Below are positions 36,197 to 48,210 of a stretch of DNA of 64,000 nucleotides, piece by piece. The notes beneath the pieces are model-generated. The model was given only the letters and a program-made list of their open reading frames with translations. It did not search any database and had not been told where the DNA came from. How positions within the stretch are numbered: position 1 is the first letter of the stretch; each line of letters starts with the position of its first letter. This stretch comes from Dipteris shenzhenensis (Eukaryota > Polypodiophyta > Polypodiopsida > Gleicheniales). The position numbers and the translations under genes were made by a program. The stretch lies in the NCBI GenBank assembly GCA_047967505.1, contig CM106539.1. One strand, given 5' to 3'.

Positions 36197-36630
36197 TGTT
36201 AGATATGCTCAATACCCCACCCTCCTGGTAACCACTAGTGGTCCAAGGTATAGGAAATATTCTCTGAATATTCCATGGATGACTAGTCGGTTCCATCAAC
36301 TAGGTTGACTGGTCGGCTCCACCGACTAGGTCGACTGGTCGACTCCACTGTCTACATTGATCCGACTACCACCCTTATAGCTATAAAGAGGTGACCTCCC
36401 CAATCCATTGTATCATATTAGTTCAGATCAGATCAGAACTTCCAGCTAGTAGCTCTTCACCTAGAATCTGCCTAGATCGCCATCTAAGCTCCACTGTGGG
36501 AGTGCACGGGTGGATGGAGCCATCATCTGTACTACATCAGTATTGAAGGAAAAGTTTGTTTCTCTCTAGTTTGCTTTGTACTCTCTATTATTTGTTCAGT
36601 TTTTGTTCCACTGCGTCGTGTAATTTAACA
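36197..36630 (+). repeat. Right (3') LTR, 434 bp
   Basis: Starts TGTTAGATATGC and ends TAATTTAACA. It lacks the 199-bp segment found in the left LTR between TCCAAGG and TATAGG. Confidence 0.92.
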
Positions 36631-36635
36631 ATCAT
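36631..36635. repeat. Target site duplication (right), ATCAT
   Basis: Second copy of the target duplication at 31366-31370. Confidence 0.9.
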
Positions 36636-37560
36636 ATGTCTCGTATCCCTAATGGAGAACTAGTGACAGGAGTGAGAGATGATTTTCTAGATGCCTCGCT
36701 ATTCCTTGTAGATCTAATTCTCAATTGAATATCAAAAAAATTTTAGCCAATGGATTCTCTCATGACAAGGCCCTCAATAAGGATAGGGCCAAGAAACTTA
36801 TTAAGGATGCAGCTCCATATCAATTAATAGCCAGCCAACTCTATCGAATGGGGAAGGATAGCATAATTGCCATTGTGTCTATGAGGATGAATTTATTTAG
36901 GTCTTGGACAAAGCGCATTCGAGCATTGCAAGTGGTAATTTCACTGGAGAGCTTACGGCCCAAGGTAATGCAAGCAATATTATGGTATCCCACGCTCTTT
37001 GCAAATGCTACTAAGTTTGTTAAGGGTTGTGATCCTGGCTAGGAGTCTCCATACCACACAAGCTACAACCAAGATTATATGCTTCTGACTGGTGTCATTA
37101 GAAATCAACCCTTTCAGAAATGGGGCATCAACTTTATGGGACCAATTAGTCCAGCAGCAGCTAAAGGAGCTCAGGCCCGGCCATAGATTATTTTAAAAAG
37201 TGGGAAGAAGACAAGGCTACTAGGGAAGTAGGTGCAAGGATAACCGCTTAGTTCCTGTATGAGAACATAATATCATAATATTATGATTCAGTCTCCTACT
37301 AGAAATTGTGAGTGATCGTGGAAGACATTTTGTTAATAATACAATTTGCATACTGATGATGGGGTTCCTCATCATCCATAAGAAATCTACATGTAACTAC
37401 CTGCGAGCCAACGGATAGCTGAGAGCTTGAATAAGACCTTGTGCTGCACAACAATGTGCACGGTGTAGGCCAACCATAGGGACGGTAAACAAGGAATTCA
37501 TCCAAATCATTGTCCTTGTCAGCCATGGGAAAGTTGAGATGTAGATAGTTTTCTTCAGAA
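36636..37560 (+). pseudogene. Ty3/gypsy pol relic, RNase H end and integrase (right part)
   Basis: Continues the relic interrupted at 31370: SRIPNGELVTGVRDDF, then DAAPYQLIASQLYRMGKDSII (integrase zinc-binding lead-in), a zinc-finger-region remnant ending KFVKGCD at about 37015-37035, and the core start FQKWGINFMGPISP. This is followed in other frames by YFKKWEE...REVGARITA, FLYENII and the region of the active-site Asp/Glu. Many stops and shifts make it inactive. No gypsy LTR was found nearby. Confidence 0.75.
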
Positions 37561-37744
37561 TTCAAGCTCTTTCCTGTGTAGACAATGGGCAGTAGTAGTG
37601 GTGGTGCAAGGAGATGGCTAACACAAAAAAATGTTGTCTCTTGTAAGTAGAAAACCTACCCTAAACCACTCAAGCAAGTGGAGATTCTTGAGTGGACACA
37701 TGCTTTCAACCTAACTAAATGCATCCATGGGGGCCAATGGCCAC

Positions 37745-37918
37745 ACTTTGGTTTCCAAATGATGGGGCATCAATGACATGATTGGACAAGGCAATTGAAT
37801 CTCAGTGCACATTTTTAGTCTCGCAACAGCCAAGTCTGGCTTCTAAATGATGGGACATCAATAACATGATTGGATGAGGAAATTGAATCTCAGCACACAT
37901 TTTTAGTCGCAAAAGCTG
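37745..37918 (+). repeat. Tandem duplication, about 87 bp x 2, diverged
   Basis: AAATGATGGGGCATCAATGA at 37758 recurs as AAATGATGGGACATCAATAA at 37845. Flanking words (GGCAATTGAATCTCAG, CACATTTTTAGTC) are shared, with about 10-15 percent difference by eye. Confidence 0.8.
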
Positions 37919-37989
37919 AGGTGCATTTATAATGGTCACCAAAATACCCTCAATTGCTTGCAATCTACCTGCATGCTCACACTGCCATA

Positions 37990-39900
37990 AATCTTATTAT
38001 TTACTTATTAGCGGCCTCCATTCACACCCTAGATTCTTGTCTTTTTGAGAGAAACATCCCATCATCATTGTGAATCTTAAGGTAGCATATATCAATAGAA
38101 CCATTGGAAAACTTCTTTGAGGTTGTTTGACTTTTATGCTCCTCCAAAATGTTGTGATGTTGGAACATGCATTTTGTGCTGTATAATGAGAGTTCTCCAT
38201 TCCCTGAGTGAACCAAATTGTAGGACATCCATATTTTTTGACAAAATAATGGATATGGTTGTAGATAATTTGTTGCATTTACAATAAATAAAAAGTCACA
38301 TTGCATTGTTAAGAGATAACATAAGGAAATGCCAATAAGAAAAGAATGAATTTTTTTAACCATGTAATGTGTTATGTTACAAGCTGTCCAAGCTTCTTTC
38401 ATTGTTTTTACAAAAGTCTTGAGTTCCTCTTCCAATGCATGGTGACCATTCTTGGTACAAGTCTATTGTTAAAAACTATGAAAGTCTTGTCTGAAGATTT
38501 CCATACCTCTTTTTAAATGATCATGCAATTCTATCTGCTTCATGATCTTTGATTGCATTGTATACATGCCTCCAAATGCCATACTTCTTTTGCTTTGTGG
38601 CTATGATAAAAACATTCTAGCTTTCACTCCACCAATAGATTACTTGATGGTCACTTCCATTCCATTTTTTTACTTTTAGAATTTGTCCTGATATGAATGG
38701 CTCCTCCATGGAGACCAATGTATGACAATACTTTTTCCATTGCTTGAAGACTTGAAGTGACTTCTTCCTATGGTTTTGAGGATGAATCTTCCTGGAATTG
38801 TATAAAAATACCAACTTTTCAATGATCTGACATAAAGCATGTAATGTGCATATATGTACATTGCACAAAGGGATATCAAGAATGTCTTTGAAATTCGGGT
38901 CACCTTTATATCTGTTAGGTTCTTTCCTCCACCATTAAATATCGATGACATATGTTGGTTCCTTCTAGTAAAGGAATGGAGATTTTGAATCACCTCCTTT
39001 GCTTATGTTGAACATACACTTGAGGGTTACCTCGAAATCACCTTTGCCATCAACATGCAGATACCTGTCTTGAACTTGATCTTTAATAATTGAAAGTATT
39101 TCTATGAGATGAAATACCTAGTCAAGAGTTTGGTGGTCCTCTATGTTAACCTACCATTAAAAATGAGATTGAAGAATCAAACATTAATAAATACATTATA
39201 CTTCTAAAAAACCACTTTCAATCTAAGTGTGTGCATACCTCAAATGCACCTAGCCAACAAATGTGCTTTCCTTTCATGCTCACTCCACTCTCATTGAGTG
39301 CCCCTTGGATTTCTTCACATGAACTTTGTTACTATCTACAAATTGCTACACAACATTGTGTTTGATTGTTTTAAAATTTTTCTCCTCTAGCATACTTTTC
39401 ACAATTGTAGGTGATAGTAAACCTTTCATTTGTTTTTTACTAAAGGGGCATTAGGATCTACGTTTTCTTTTAAGGCTCAAGAATTTTCCTGTAACAAGTA
39501 GAAACAAAAGAGTTTTCCTAAGCTCAATTGCTAATATCATTGTCTTTGTGTTGTATTCAATATTGTAAAAGAAAAAGAAAACCTACCTTGCTTACTGGAC
39601 TCTATACTTGCATCCTTTGTTTCCAAGGTTCGGAATTTTTATATTTTAAGTCTATCTCCTAAGGGTGTTTGGCTTTCCTCAACATCTCCTTTGTCTTTGT
39701 GTGTTCTTTAGTTTCTTTCTATAGTTGCTCTTTTAATTTAGAGCTTTCTACTATCTGTTGCAATTACATTCCCATATCTTGTTGGTACAAGCCTTTGTAC
39801 ATTTCCACAGCAGTAGATTGAGTTTTGACTTTTCCAAGTAGACCATTATTTCCCTCACCCACAAACTTTAGTAGTGTTGTTGGATTTAAAAATGGAGGAC
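37990..39900 (-). pseudogene. Transposase-like multi-exon gene, copy 2, decayed
   Basis: Read on -, the motifs follow those of copy 1 at 4355-7030. They are PTTLLKFVGEGNNGLLG (copy 1: VVRFVSKGHAGLLG), a coiled coil KLKEQL.KETKEHTKTKEML, SIIKDQVQDRYLHVDGKGDFEV (copy 1: SIIQRQEAGQTLIVDGHGTFQV), IPLCNVHICTLHA..IIEKLVFLY (copy 1: IPLERVHMCTLHA..RILDKLLYL), NITHYM, then IIYNHIHYF and FTQGMENSHYTAQNA (copy 1: NTQGMEKSHYRAKVA). Splice donors are conserved at 39586 (after ...CAAG) and 38360 (after THYM), exactly where copy 1 has introns. Stops and shifts are numerous. The family is unnamed here; DDE transposase-like is my inference. Confidence 0.65.
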
Positions 39901-40500
39901 TATATTCTTGAAGGAGTTGCTGGAAAGGAAGCTTATAGTTTCTTAGATGGATTGAATGGATAAAATAAAGTGTCTATAGAGCTAGAGGTTCAACACAAAA
40001 CCGCGTTTGCTATTGAATATGCTTCCAAGGTGGTGCTCTTTGGGATCACTAATTCTCTTGCAACATTCCATAGACTAATGATCATAGCTTTTAAGGAATA
40101 TCTGAGGGACTTCCTAAAGGTATTTTTATATAGGTTAAACAGATGGTTATACTTGGACACGGTGTCTAAGAGTGGGATCTCCATGGATTATAATAAAATC
40201 AAACTCATCCTAGAGCTACCGCCTCCCATTAATGCAAAGGGTGTCTAGAGATTTACTGGGCATATGGGCTATTATCGTATATTTATCTATAATTATTCTG
40301 AGATTGCTCGCCCTTTGTGTAAGTTGTTGATAATTTTTCATTGGACAGAAGAAAGACAAATTTCCTATGAGACCCTCAAGCTTAGTCCCACAATCTTGCC
40401 AACTAAGCTGAACCAACTCATTAACATATTGTTGTATGTGCAAAAAACATAGTCTAATTATACTAATTAAGCTAATAATCAAACTAATCAAATCTACTAG
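39901..40500 (+). pseudogene. Second Ty3/gypsy RT relic
   Basis: The frame from about 39970 reads KTAFAIEYASKVVLFGITNSLATFHRLM (gypsy RT: TAF.....Y.....PFGL.NAPATFQ..M), then DFLKVFLYRL, SGISMDYNKIKLI, FTGHMGYYRIFIYNYSEIARPLCKL and FHWTEERQISYETLKLSP. From about 40135 it is close in sequence to 30725-30990, so both come from one gypsy family. The YVDD-region strand is missing. Confidence 0.8.
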
Positions 40501-40509
40501 AAAAAAAAA

Positions 40510-41115
40510 TGATTTCTACCATCGGTTTCGTTTAAGATAGTCACATAATTGGTGTTTGACTAAAATAAGTCTCAGCGATATATAACAATTAGAGAATAAC
40601 AATGTGTTGATATTCACTTCTGTATTTCTATCCAACCACAATTTCAATCATGCAATGACCCAAACCAAAGGAAAATTAAATTTAAATAATTTAACTACTA
40701 GGAAACACAAAAATTTCAACCACTAGGCTGGTAATCAATTAGACATTAATAATATATTGACGTTTTTGTTGCAAAAAATATTATAGTTAATTTTTGTTCA
40801 ACACCATGGCTTAGGACAATCACATAACTAGTGTTTGAGTTGAACCATCCATGGTTTCTTATTGATGCAATCAACCAATAGGATGGTTTAGGATGAATAC
40901 ATTAAGTTCGAGATAGCCCGATGTAGAAATTAAAGATTACAAAACTCAATCACAGACAACCACCAAACTGGCTTAGGATAACCACATGATGTTCCAGCCA
41001 CCATGCTAATTTAGGATGGGCCACATTAAGTCTAAGCCACACCGGTTTCAAATTTTAATAATTAAACTATTCTAAAACTCAATCACAAACAACCACGAGG
41101 TTGGTTTAGGTAACC
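40510..41115 (+). repeat. Degenerate repeat array
   Basis: Variants of ACCA...GGTTTAGGATAACCACATTAAGT and of CTCAATCACAAACAACCAC recur about six times (near 40520, 40805, 40880, 40970, 41010, 41095). Spacing is irregular, roughly 50-100 bp, with strong divergence. It has no coding explanation. Confidence 0.5.
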
Positions 41116-42930
41116 ACTCACTTGCATTATATCTATCATGTGTGTATGATGTGCTCATCCAACTTTGTGCATCCCGTCCACTCTACAGATGTCCTTCTTA
41201 TTTTAGATTGGAATGATCATGCATTGCTTCCACTGTACATCCAAAGACTAGAGCCATGTTGGTCCTTTTGATTCACAACATCTTTAACATTGTGTGTTTG
41301 AGGAGACACCAACATAGCTAATGTTTCCCTCTTTGCAATAGTTGATCTAAGCTCATGTTCTTTGCTCTAATGGTGTGCAACTGCTTTGCTAGAAGTCTAA
41401 ATGGGTAAGGTTGTCTTGGTTTATGCCTCTACACATTTTTGCTTCTTGTTTTCATAATATCCAGATGCACAGAACAAAAACCATGTGGTCATGCAAGTGC
41501 CTACATGAGAATGCCCTTGAGGAATTGCTTGGGGTGAATTGGGGAAGCAGGTCAGGTGAACAAAAGGGTGATCTGTTTCAATGCCATGTATGTAAGGACA
41601 ATGTGGTTGTCAAGTACCACATCTCTTGCCAAATGTTATATTTTGCTTTCCAATATAGGCGGTGGAAGAAAACAGGTGATAATTGGCTCCCCTTGACTCT
41701 AACGATGATGATAATACAGGGGTAAGTTTATGTATTGGTTCTCATTTAGGAGATGTTAAGAATGTGACTATCACGTCACAGTGGACTCTTATGGACGTGG
41801 GGAACACCTATTGGTCATTGAGGATGGCATGTCTGAGTCCTTTCACTTTACCTGAAATGGTGAAAAGGTAGGAAAGCGTGCAGAGAAGCTCATGCATAGT
41901 GCCACTTTTATCCCTCCTACAATATTGAAGATTGTCTAGAAAATGTGGGGTGGAGCAATTGTGGATTTTGACATTTTCCAATTAATAGTGGTGCAATTAA
42001 TTTTGATGTTTTGAATGGTTTTGTTTCATGTCATTGTCAAGTTTTTCCCAAAAATTTTATAATTCTTTTTTTTTTGGACACAAATAAGATTATAGCTTCA
42101 AGAAGAAGGTTGATAGCCAAAGCATCTCAGCGAAATCTATGCAATTCTCATGTAACTACTAGACCTATGTGTTTGTGTTTAAGACAATCATACAAATGCA
42201 ATGTTGTCTAGTCTCAAGCTAGCATGCAATGACATGGACACAAAGAATATTATTGCTTCAAGAGGCAAGATGATAGCGAGAGGAAAAAACACAGAGATTG
42301 CAAAAAGTAAAGATTCGGCTCATCTATTGACTAAATAATTTATGGCGTGGTGTGTCATTGAAGATACAAGTTATGACAACTATGCATTTAAATTCTCCTC
42401 CATGCTGATCCAATAGTAGTATTTTGATAGTTTGTCTCTTGTAAGCCAAAAATAACTTGGCATAGGGTTGAGGCATTCTATTGTCATTCTTTTTCTATCA
42501 GTCTAAGTGTTTATGGTGTCATATTTTTAGGTTTCATACACTCATTGTTCGTAGTACAAGCATTCAGGTACTCTTGGCTTTTGCTACTCAATTTGATTTG
42601 GATTCAGCTATGAAAGTTTTGTGCAAAATACTTCTCATATCCTCACTTTGTTTTGTGAGAGAGTTTTGTATTCATTCATTTTTTATTGTCTACATCAACT
42701 TTGATACAAGGCTCTTGTCTAAATAGTTTGGGTGTAGAGTTTCCAACACAGTTGGTCTTATAATTCCCTATCCTCAATTTGAGGGGGGATGTTCCAATAG
42801 GTAAACTATGGATAAGGATCTTAGTTGAGTTTGTTATACATGTGTCAATTTGAGTGAAGTAGTCACATAGTGTTTGTAATGGGAGTTTGCTCTTGGATGG
42901 TGAAATCAAAGGTTGCCTTTTTGGAGATTC
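41116..42930. other. No gene recognised; probable CACTA-element DNA
   Basis: Unassigned DNA next to the CACTA relic, possibly part of it. The 104-codon frame at 41411 has no family motif that I recognise. No terminal CACTA repeat was identified. Confidence 0.4.
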
Positions 42931-42939
42931 CTTTTTTTT

Positions 42940-44659
42940 TGCCTCCTTTGGGATTGGGTTTTCTACTCAATTGTTGCCAACCTCTCTTGATACTCATGGC
43001 GACCTTTGGAGATCTTCTTCTACATCTTTCATGGCAACATGGTGTCGTTTCTTCTTACTCTTGCAATACAAGTCAACTTTATTGATCTTTCCCTTAGCCA
43101 AGTCTCGCACATCTTCAGCATGTAGATCGAGGTCTCCCAAATCAATATCTAAGAAATTGAGGAGCTCAAACTATCTTCACTTTCCAAAATTCTAGTGGAA
43201 GGGAAACTGGAAGTGCTAGCTTCCAACCCATCAATTTCTTGCTCTTCCATTTCATTCTCTACTTCCACATCTTGAAATACATGTCGATTTCTAGGTGCAA
43301 CTTGAATCACAAACCACCACTAGTTGTCCACTCGATCGGTTTGAAACTTGAAAGACCACCTAAAACAAACATCCATGATATGTTCTTACAATCTTTGATG
43401 GTGTTGAGTAGCAAATGATATCCATACAAGAAATGCTTACTTGCTCGCAATGCGTGGGTAGCACAATGTGTCACTAAGGTCAGGGCTAGATTTTTGTTGA
43501 GTCAATGGCAAAAAATCCACTTGGATCCTTCTTGATTGTAGCTTGCTAACTGTAGCCTGAGCACCTCTACAAACGGCTTCGAACCATTTCACATCAAATA
43601 TAAATACTTGGAATTTCCTAAAGTTCACTTGCAAAATATCTTTTATGGTTTCAACATAATCCATTTTGACTATGATGAGATGTGTATCCATCGCACTAGC
43701 TCTACTCTCTTATGAAAATTTGCCCATGACTCCTCAATCAAATGTGTTGCACCTTACATCAATTTTCTCTACTCGTTGGTATTGATTATCATACGCCCAC
43801 GTTGCATTTAACAAATGGTACTACAAAGGTAATGGATTCTCATTAGCTTATACGAAAAGGTTGTAGACAAATGTAAATAAAAGCAAAATGATTACATACC
43901 TTTAGATCAAAACCTCTTGCAAATTCCTCCTTCCTGTCTATCACAATCTCCCCTCTTTGACTAGTAGCTTCAAGAGTGTCTTTCAACCAATCAATGGTGC
44001 ATTTAGTTGGCATGTTTGATAACTCTTAGGGACACTTCTTACCTCTATTGGCCCTTCACTAAGCTTCTCTATCTTGCTCTCTTTATCTCTTTCTTCTTCA
44101 TATTTTTTGAGCCATTTCTCTACAATTGTAAAGAAAAAAAGTGTTCACTTTTTGTTGTAAGGCGCTACTCATTTTCTTTTGCTTTCCCTTCCCTTGCCGA
44201 TCTCTCCTACAACACGTGGGTCATCGCTATCATCCCAAAGTCAAGTCATGTTAGGCATGAGTTGTACAAGAAATTCTATAATGTAAAACATTGACTCTTG
44301 CACCAACCAGCCTTTTGCCATGCTTCCCTCTGGTCTTGCTTTTTGTCTTACATACCCTTTCGACAACTTCATAAACCGTTCCAAGAAAAAACATCCATCG
44401 GCTATGCAAAGTGACTGCATATGCCACTTCATCTGCCAACTGCATGAGAAAATGCAATTGGATGTCCATGCTACTTGTTGGAAATGCCTTTTCAATCAAA
44501 CACATGGCTTTGACTACAAGAAGTCTCATTTGTAGAATGGATGATTTCTTGATCTCTTTTGATGATATCCACCTGCATTTACATGTCCGTAAGCAATGGA
44601 ACTTGCTTTTGCATAGCCTTTGACATACCTTATGAATACACTGAGCTTGTTGATGGCCT
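42940..44659 (-). pseudogene. CACTA (En/Spm) TNP2-type transposase relic
   Basis: On -, from about 44560 the frame gives CLIEKAFPTSSMDIQLHFLMQLADEVAYAV, RWMFFLERFMK, KGYVRQKARPEGSMAKGWLVQES. This is the C-terminal TNP2 domain (DUF4218-type). From about 43660 it gives VNFRKFQVFIFDVKWFEA, then in a shifted frame KKDPSGFFAIDSTKI and HIVLPTHCEQ. After a probable intron (43368-43437) DN(stop)WWFVIQVAPRNRHVFQ follows, the DUF4216 region. The catalytic N-terminal part is missing because copia sequence begins at 44660. Many stops; dead copy. Confidence 0.8.
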
Positions 44660-44840
44660 TGAGAGTGCTCTCAATGGAAGCAAGAACGAAAGAGAGAGAG
44701 AGAGAGACAGAGAGAGAGACAGAGAGCCACAAGTTTTGGTGGGTGCAGAACCACCCTAATCTTCTTTTTCATTCATTTATATATGTGTTTGAGTATTGTA
44801 CATAACCGGGGTAAAGGCACAGTGACCTTTAACCCCCACA
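44660..44840 (-). repeat. 3' LTR of the composite copia, about 181 bp
   Basis: Bounded by TGAGAGTGCTCTCA and AACCCCCACA on +. It contains a (GA)n stretch and is near-identical to 55380-55547 apart from the GA length and a few substitutions. On -, GTCCTTTAAGTGGGAGGT just inside is the polypurine tract. Confidence 0.9.
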
Positions 44841-44858
44841 ACCTCCCACTTAAAGGAC
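44841..44858 (-). promoter_or_regulatory. Polypurine tract of the composite copia
   Basis: Minus-strand GTCCTTTAAGTGGGAGGT abuts the 3' LTR. Its position and purine richness fit plus-strand priming. Confidence 0.65.
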
Positions 44859-44893
44859 AATGTGCCTTTAAGGGAGAACAACCAATGAGCATA

Positions 44894-47800
44894 CTATCCA
44901 ATGCCCATCAATACAGGACAATACTCAAACCGCTGACTAGGTAGACTCTTCGTCAGCATATCTGCAGGGTTATCATCTGTATGAACCTTGACAAGCTCTA
45001 TGTGCTTGTCCTCAAGTACCTCCCTGATGAAATGGTACCTGACCTCAATGTGTTTGGTCTTTGCATGAAAGACCGGATTCTGTGCTAGTTGAATAGCACT
45101 CATGGAATCACTATGCAATGTTGGTACACCTGTATGAATCCCCAAATCTCCCACTAGCCGATCAAGCCATATAGCCTCCTTGCAACCCTCTGTGGCTGCA
45201 ACATACTCAGCCTCTGTGGTAGACAAAGCAATGCACTTCTGTGCACGAGACATCCACGACACTGCACCACCTGCAAAGTTGAACACATAACCAGAAGTGG
45301 ATCTCCTACTATCCACATGCCCTGCATAGTCTGAATCTGTGTACCCAAGTACACGCATGTCTCCTCTACTAAAGCAAATGCACATCTCCTTGGTACCCTT
45401 CATTTACCTCATGATGCACTTAACTGCCTCCCAATGCCTCTTTCCTGGATTAGCCATATACCGGCTAACAGCTCCCACTGCAAATGCAATGTCTGGTCTA
45501 GTAGCTATCATAGCATACATAAGACTCCCAACCACTGATGCATAAGGAACCTTGGCCATCATGGCCCTTTCCTCATCTGATTTGGGACTATCTGTATGAC
45601 TCAGTTTCACATATGGAGGCAATGGAGTACTCACTGCCTTCCCCCCCTCCATATTGAAACGCTGTAATACTTTTGTAACATACTCTTTTTGTGAAAACCA
45701 AAGGAGTTTCCTACTCCGATCATGCGTGATGTGCATACCAAGAATATAACCTGCAAATCCCAAATCCTTCATATCAAAGGCCTCATGCAACTTGGCCTTT
45801 AATGCATCTAGCTCATAAGTATTCTTACTAGCCAATAGCATATCATCCACATATAGTGCCAGGATTATCAGGCTATAATCCTTAGCCCTTTTAGTGTAGA
45901 GGCAGTGATCAATTTTACTCCTTCTAAAACCCTGGGACCGAATGAAAGCATCAGACTTCTGATACCATTCTCTAGGCGCTTGCTTAAGACCATAGAGACT
46001 CTTCTTCAGCTTGCAAACTAAATGCTCTTTGCCCTTTTCTTCAAAGCCTTCCGGCTGCACCATGTAAATTTCCTCATCCAAATCCCCATGCAAGAAAGCT
46101 GTCTTGACATCCATCTGCATAAGCTCCATATCCTCTAATGCCACTAGTCCAAGCATGCATCTAAGTGTGGTCATCTTCACAACCGGAGAGAATATCTCAT
46201 CAAAGTCCACACCCTTCTCTTGCTTGAACCCTTTAGCAACCAAATGGGCCTTGTACCTAGGCACATCATTACCTGTGACCTTCATTTTGTAGACCCATTT
46301 ACATGGCAATGCTTTCTTTTCATGTGGCAAAGAAACCAAGTCCCAAGTCTTATTCTTCATAAGTGAACTCATCTCTGATTGCATAGCATACTCCCACTTG
46401 CATTGATCCTCACGCATCATAGCCTCTCTGTAGCAGGAAGGCTCCTCGCAATCAGTAAGCATCACATAGTCTACCCCTGGAGCAAACTTATCAGGTAGTC
46501 TAGACACTCTAGATGATCTTCTCAAGGGCATTTTAGCTTGCTGTCCCACTTGCGTATCAGCCACATTTGGCTCATCATTTCCACCAATAGATAATCCATC
46601 ATCTACTCTTGATTGTATACCTGTGGGAGTACTTGGTGGTACCATTTCTTGCACATTTGGTTCATGGACAGCTTGCTGTCTATCAACATATGCAGGTGGA
46701 TTCACATCCTGGAAAGTGATTCTCCTCATTTCCACATCCCTCATGGGTGCCTTATGCATCTTCTTCTCATTGAAGACTACATCATGGCTGCGTATGATCT
46801 TCTTTGCTTCTGGATCCCAGAGACGATAGCCCATCTCTCCACTTTCACCATAACCCAGAAAGATGCATTTCCTAGACTTAGGATCTAGCTTCTTTCGAAG
46901 CTCTTTTGGCACATGTGCATATGCCTCACACCCAAATATACGCAAATGAGAGTAAGAGGGCTTCTTGCCACTCCATGCCTCTTCAGGAATACCACCATCC
47001 AAACTCTTACTAGGTGATCTATTGATCACATGCACTGCAGTCTTCATTGCCTCAGCCCAAAAACCACTAGAAAGACTTGCATTGGAAAGCATGCATTGCA
47101 ACCTTTCTTGAATGGTATGGTTCATCTTTTCTGCAACTGGATTTCGCTTTGGAGTACGAGGGGATGTGAGCTCCCTCTTATTCCCACGTGTATCACAGAA
47201 ATGCTGAAAGTCATGAGAGAGATACTCTCCACCATTGTCAGTCCGTAGGCATTTAAGTGTTCTACCTGACTGATTCTCAACCAAGGCCAGCCATTTTATA
47301 AATACCTAGAACACATCACTCTTATGAGCTATAGCATAAGCCCACACTTTCCTAGTTGCATCATCAATGAATGTCACATAGTATTCAGCCCTGCCTAATG
47401 ACCGTGTAGGCATGGGACCACATACGTCTCAATGCACCAAATCAAGCTTTTCAAACTCTTTCTTTCCCCTTCTTTTATGGGCTGATTTAGTCTGCTTCCC
47501 ATAGAGACAATGCTCACAAAATTCAAAATCAGAGAAACTCAAATGCGGTACATAACCCAAACGGCATAAGAGTTTCATTCCATTCTGGCTCATGTGCCCC
47601 AACCTGCAATGCCACAAAGAAGTGCTTGGCTGCTCAGTTATTGCAACAACATGATCAAATACCCCTGATACATGTAAGGGATACAAAGTCCCACACTTGG
47701 CACCCCTGCCCAAAAGCATGGCCCTTCTGAATTTTCCAACTCTAAAAGCCAAAAGTGGTGTCAAAACCAGCATCATCTAGCAGTCCCACTAAAATAAGAC

Positions 47801-48210
47801 TCTTGGTCAGCTTACGCACATGTCTCACATGTTTCAAAACAAATGCAGACCCATTTGCAAAAGAAGACTTTGTCACCTGCTCCCACTATGTCACATGCAT
47901 AGTCATTTCCAAGATGCACACAACCTGTCTTTCCACTGTCATAAGTGGAGAACCATTCCCTATGGGGAGTAACATGGAATGAAGCACTAGAATCCAAAAT
48001 CCAATCCTGGGAATATGCATCATCTGAAGTGGTAAGCAACTCTGCAAATAAACTAGACATGAAGAGAACGTCATTGTCACTATCATGTGTGACTGCATTG
48101 ATCTCCTCGATCTTCACTCTTCCTTTGTCCTCCCTTGGACTCTCTTCCTTTTGATTTGCACCCCAATTTGCATTCTTTTTAATATCCTTTTGCTCTCTTT
48201 TTAGCTTTTG
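44894..48210 (-). pseudogene. copia element A pol, nearly full length
   Basis: Protease is DWILDSSASFHVTP (about 48015), with DSS in place of the usual DSG. The GAG-pre-integrase follows (SLWHCRLGHMSQNGMKLL...CEHCLYGKQ), then after breaks a 626-codon open frame 45404-47284 with integrase RTDNGGEYLS and AEKMNHTIQE. RT has CKWVYKMKV...LVAKGFKQE and an intact catalytic LYVDDMLLAS. RNase H (44894-45403) has YTDSDYAGH, ALSTTEAEYVA and HTDDNPADMLTKSLP. A TAA at 45405-45407 interrupts MRYMKGTK, where copy B has TAC. Other breaks lie at 47285-47430 and around 47780. Confidence 0.93.

Larger units (their letters stand above)
31371..36630 (+). mobile_element. Complete but defective Ty1/copia element nested in Ty3/gypsy
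   Basis: The order is LTR (31371-31999), primer-binding site, gag, protease-integrase-RT-RNase H, polypurine tract and LTR (36197-36630), flanked by ATCAT on both sides. The pol order INT before RT is diagnostic of Ty1/copia. Frames are broken in gag and pol and the RT active site is mutated, so it could move only in trans, if at all. The two LTRs differ by many substitutions and by a 199-bp segment present only in the left one. Confidence 0.95.
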
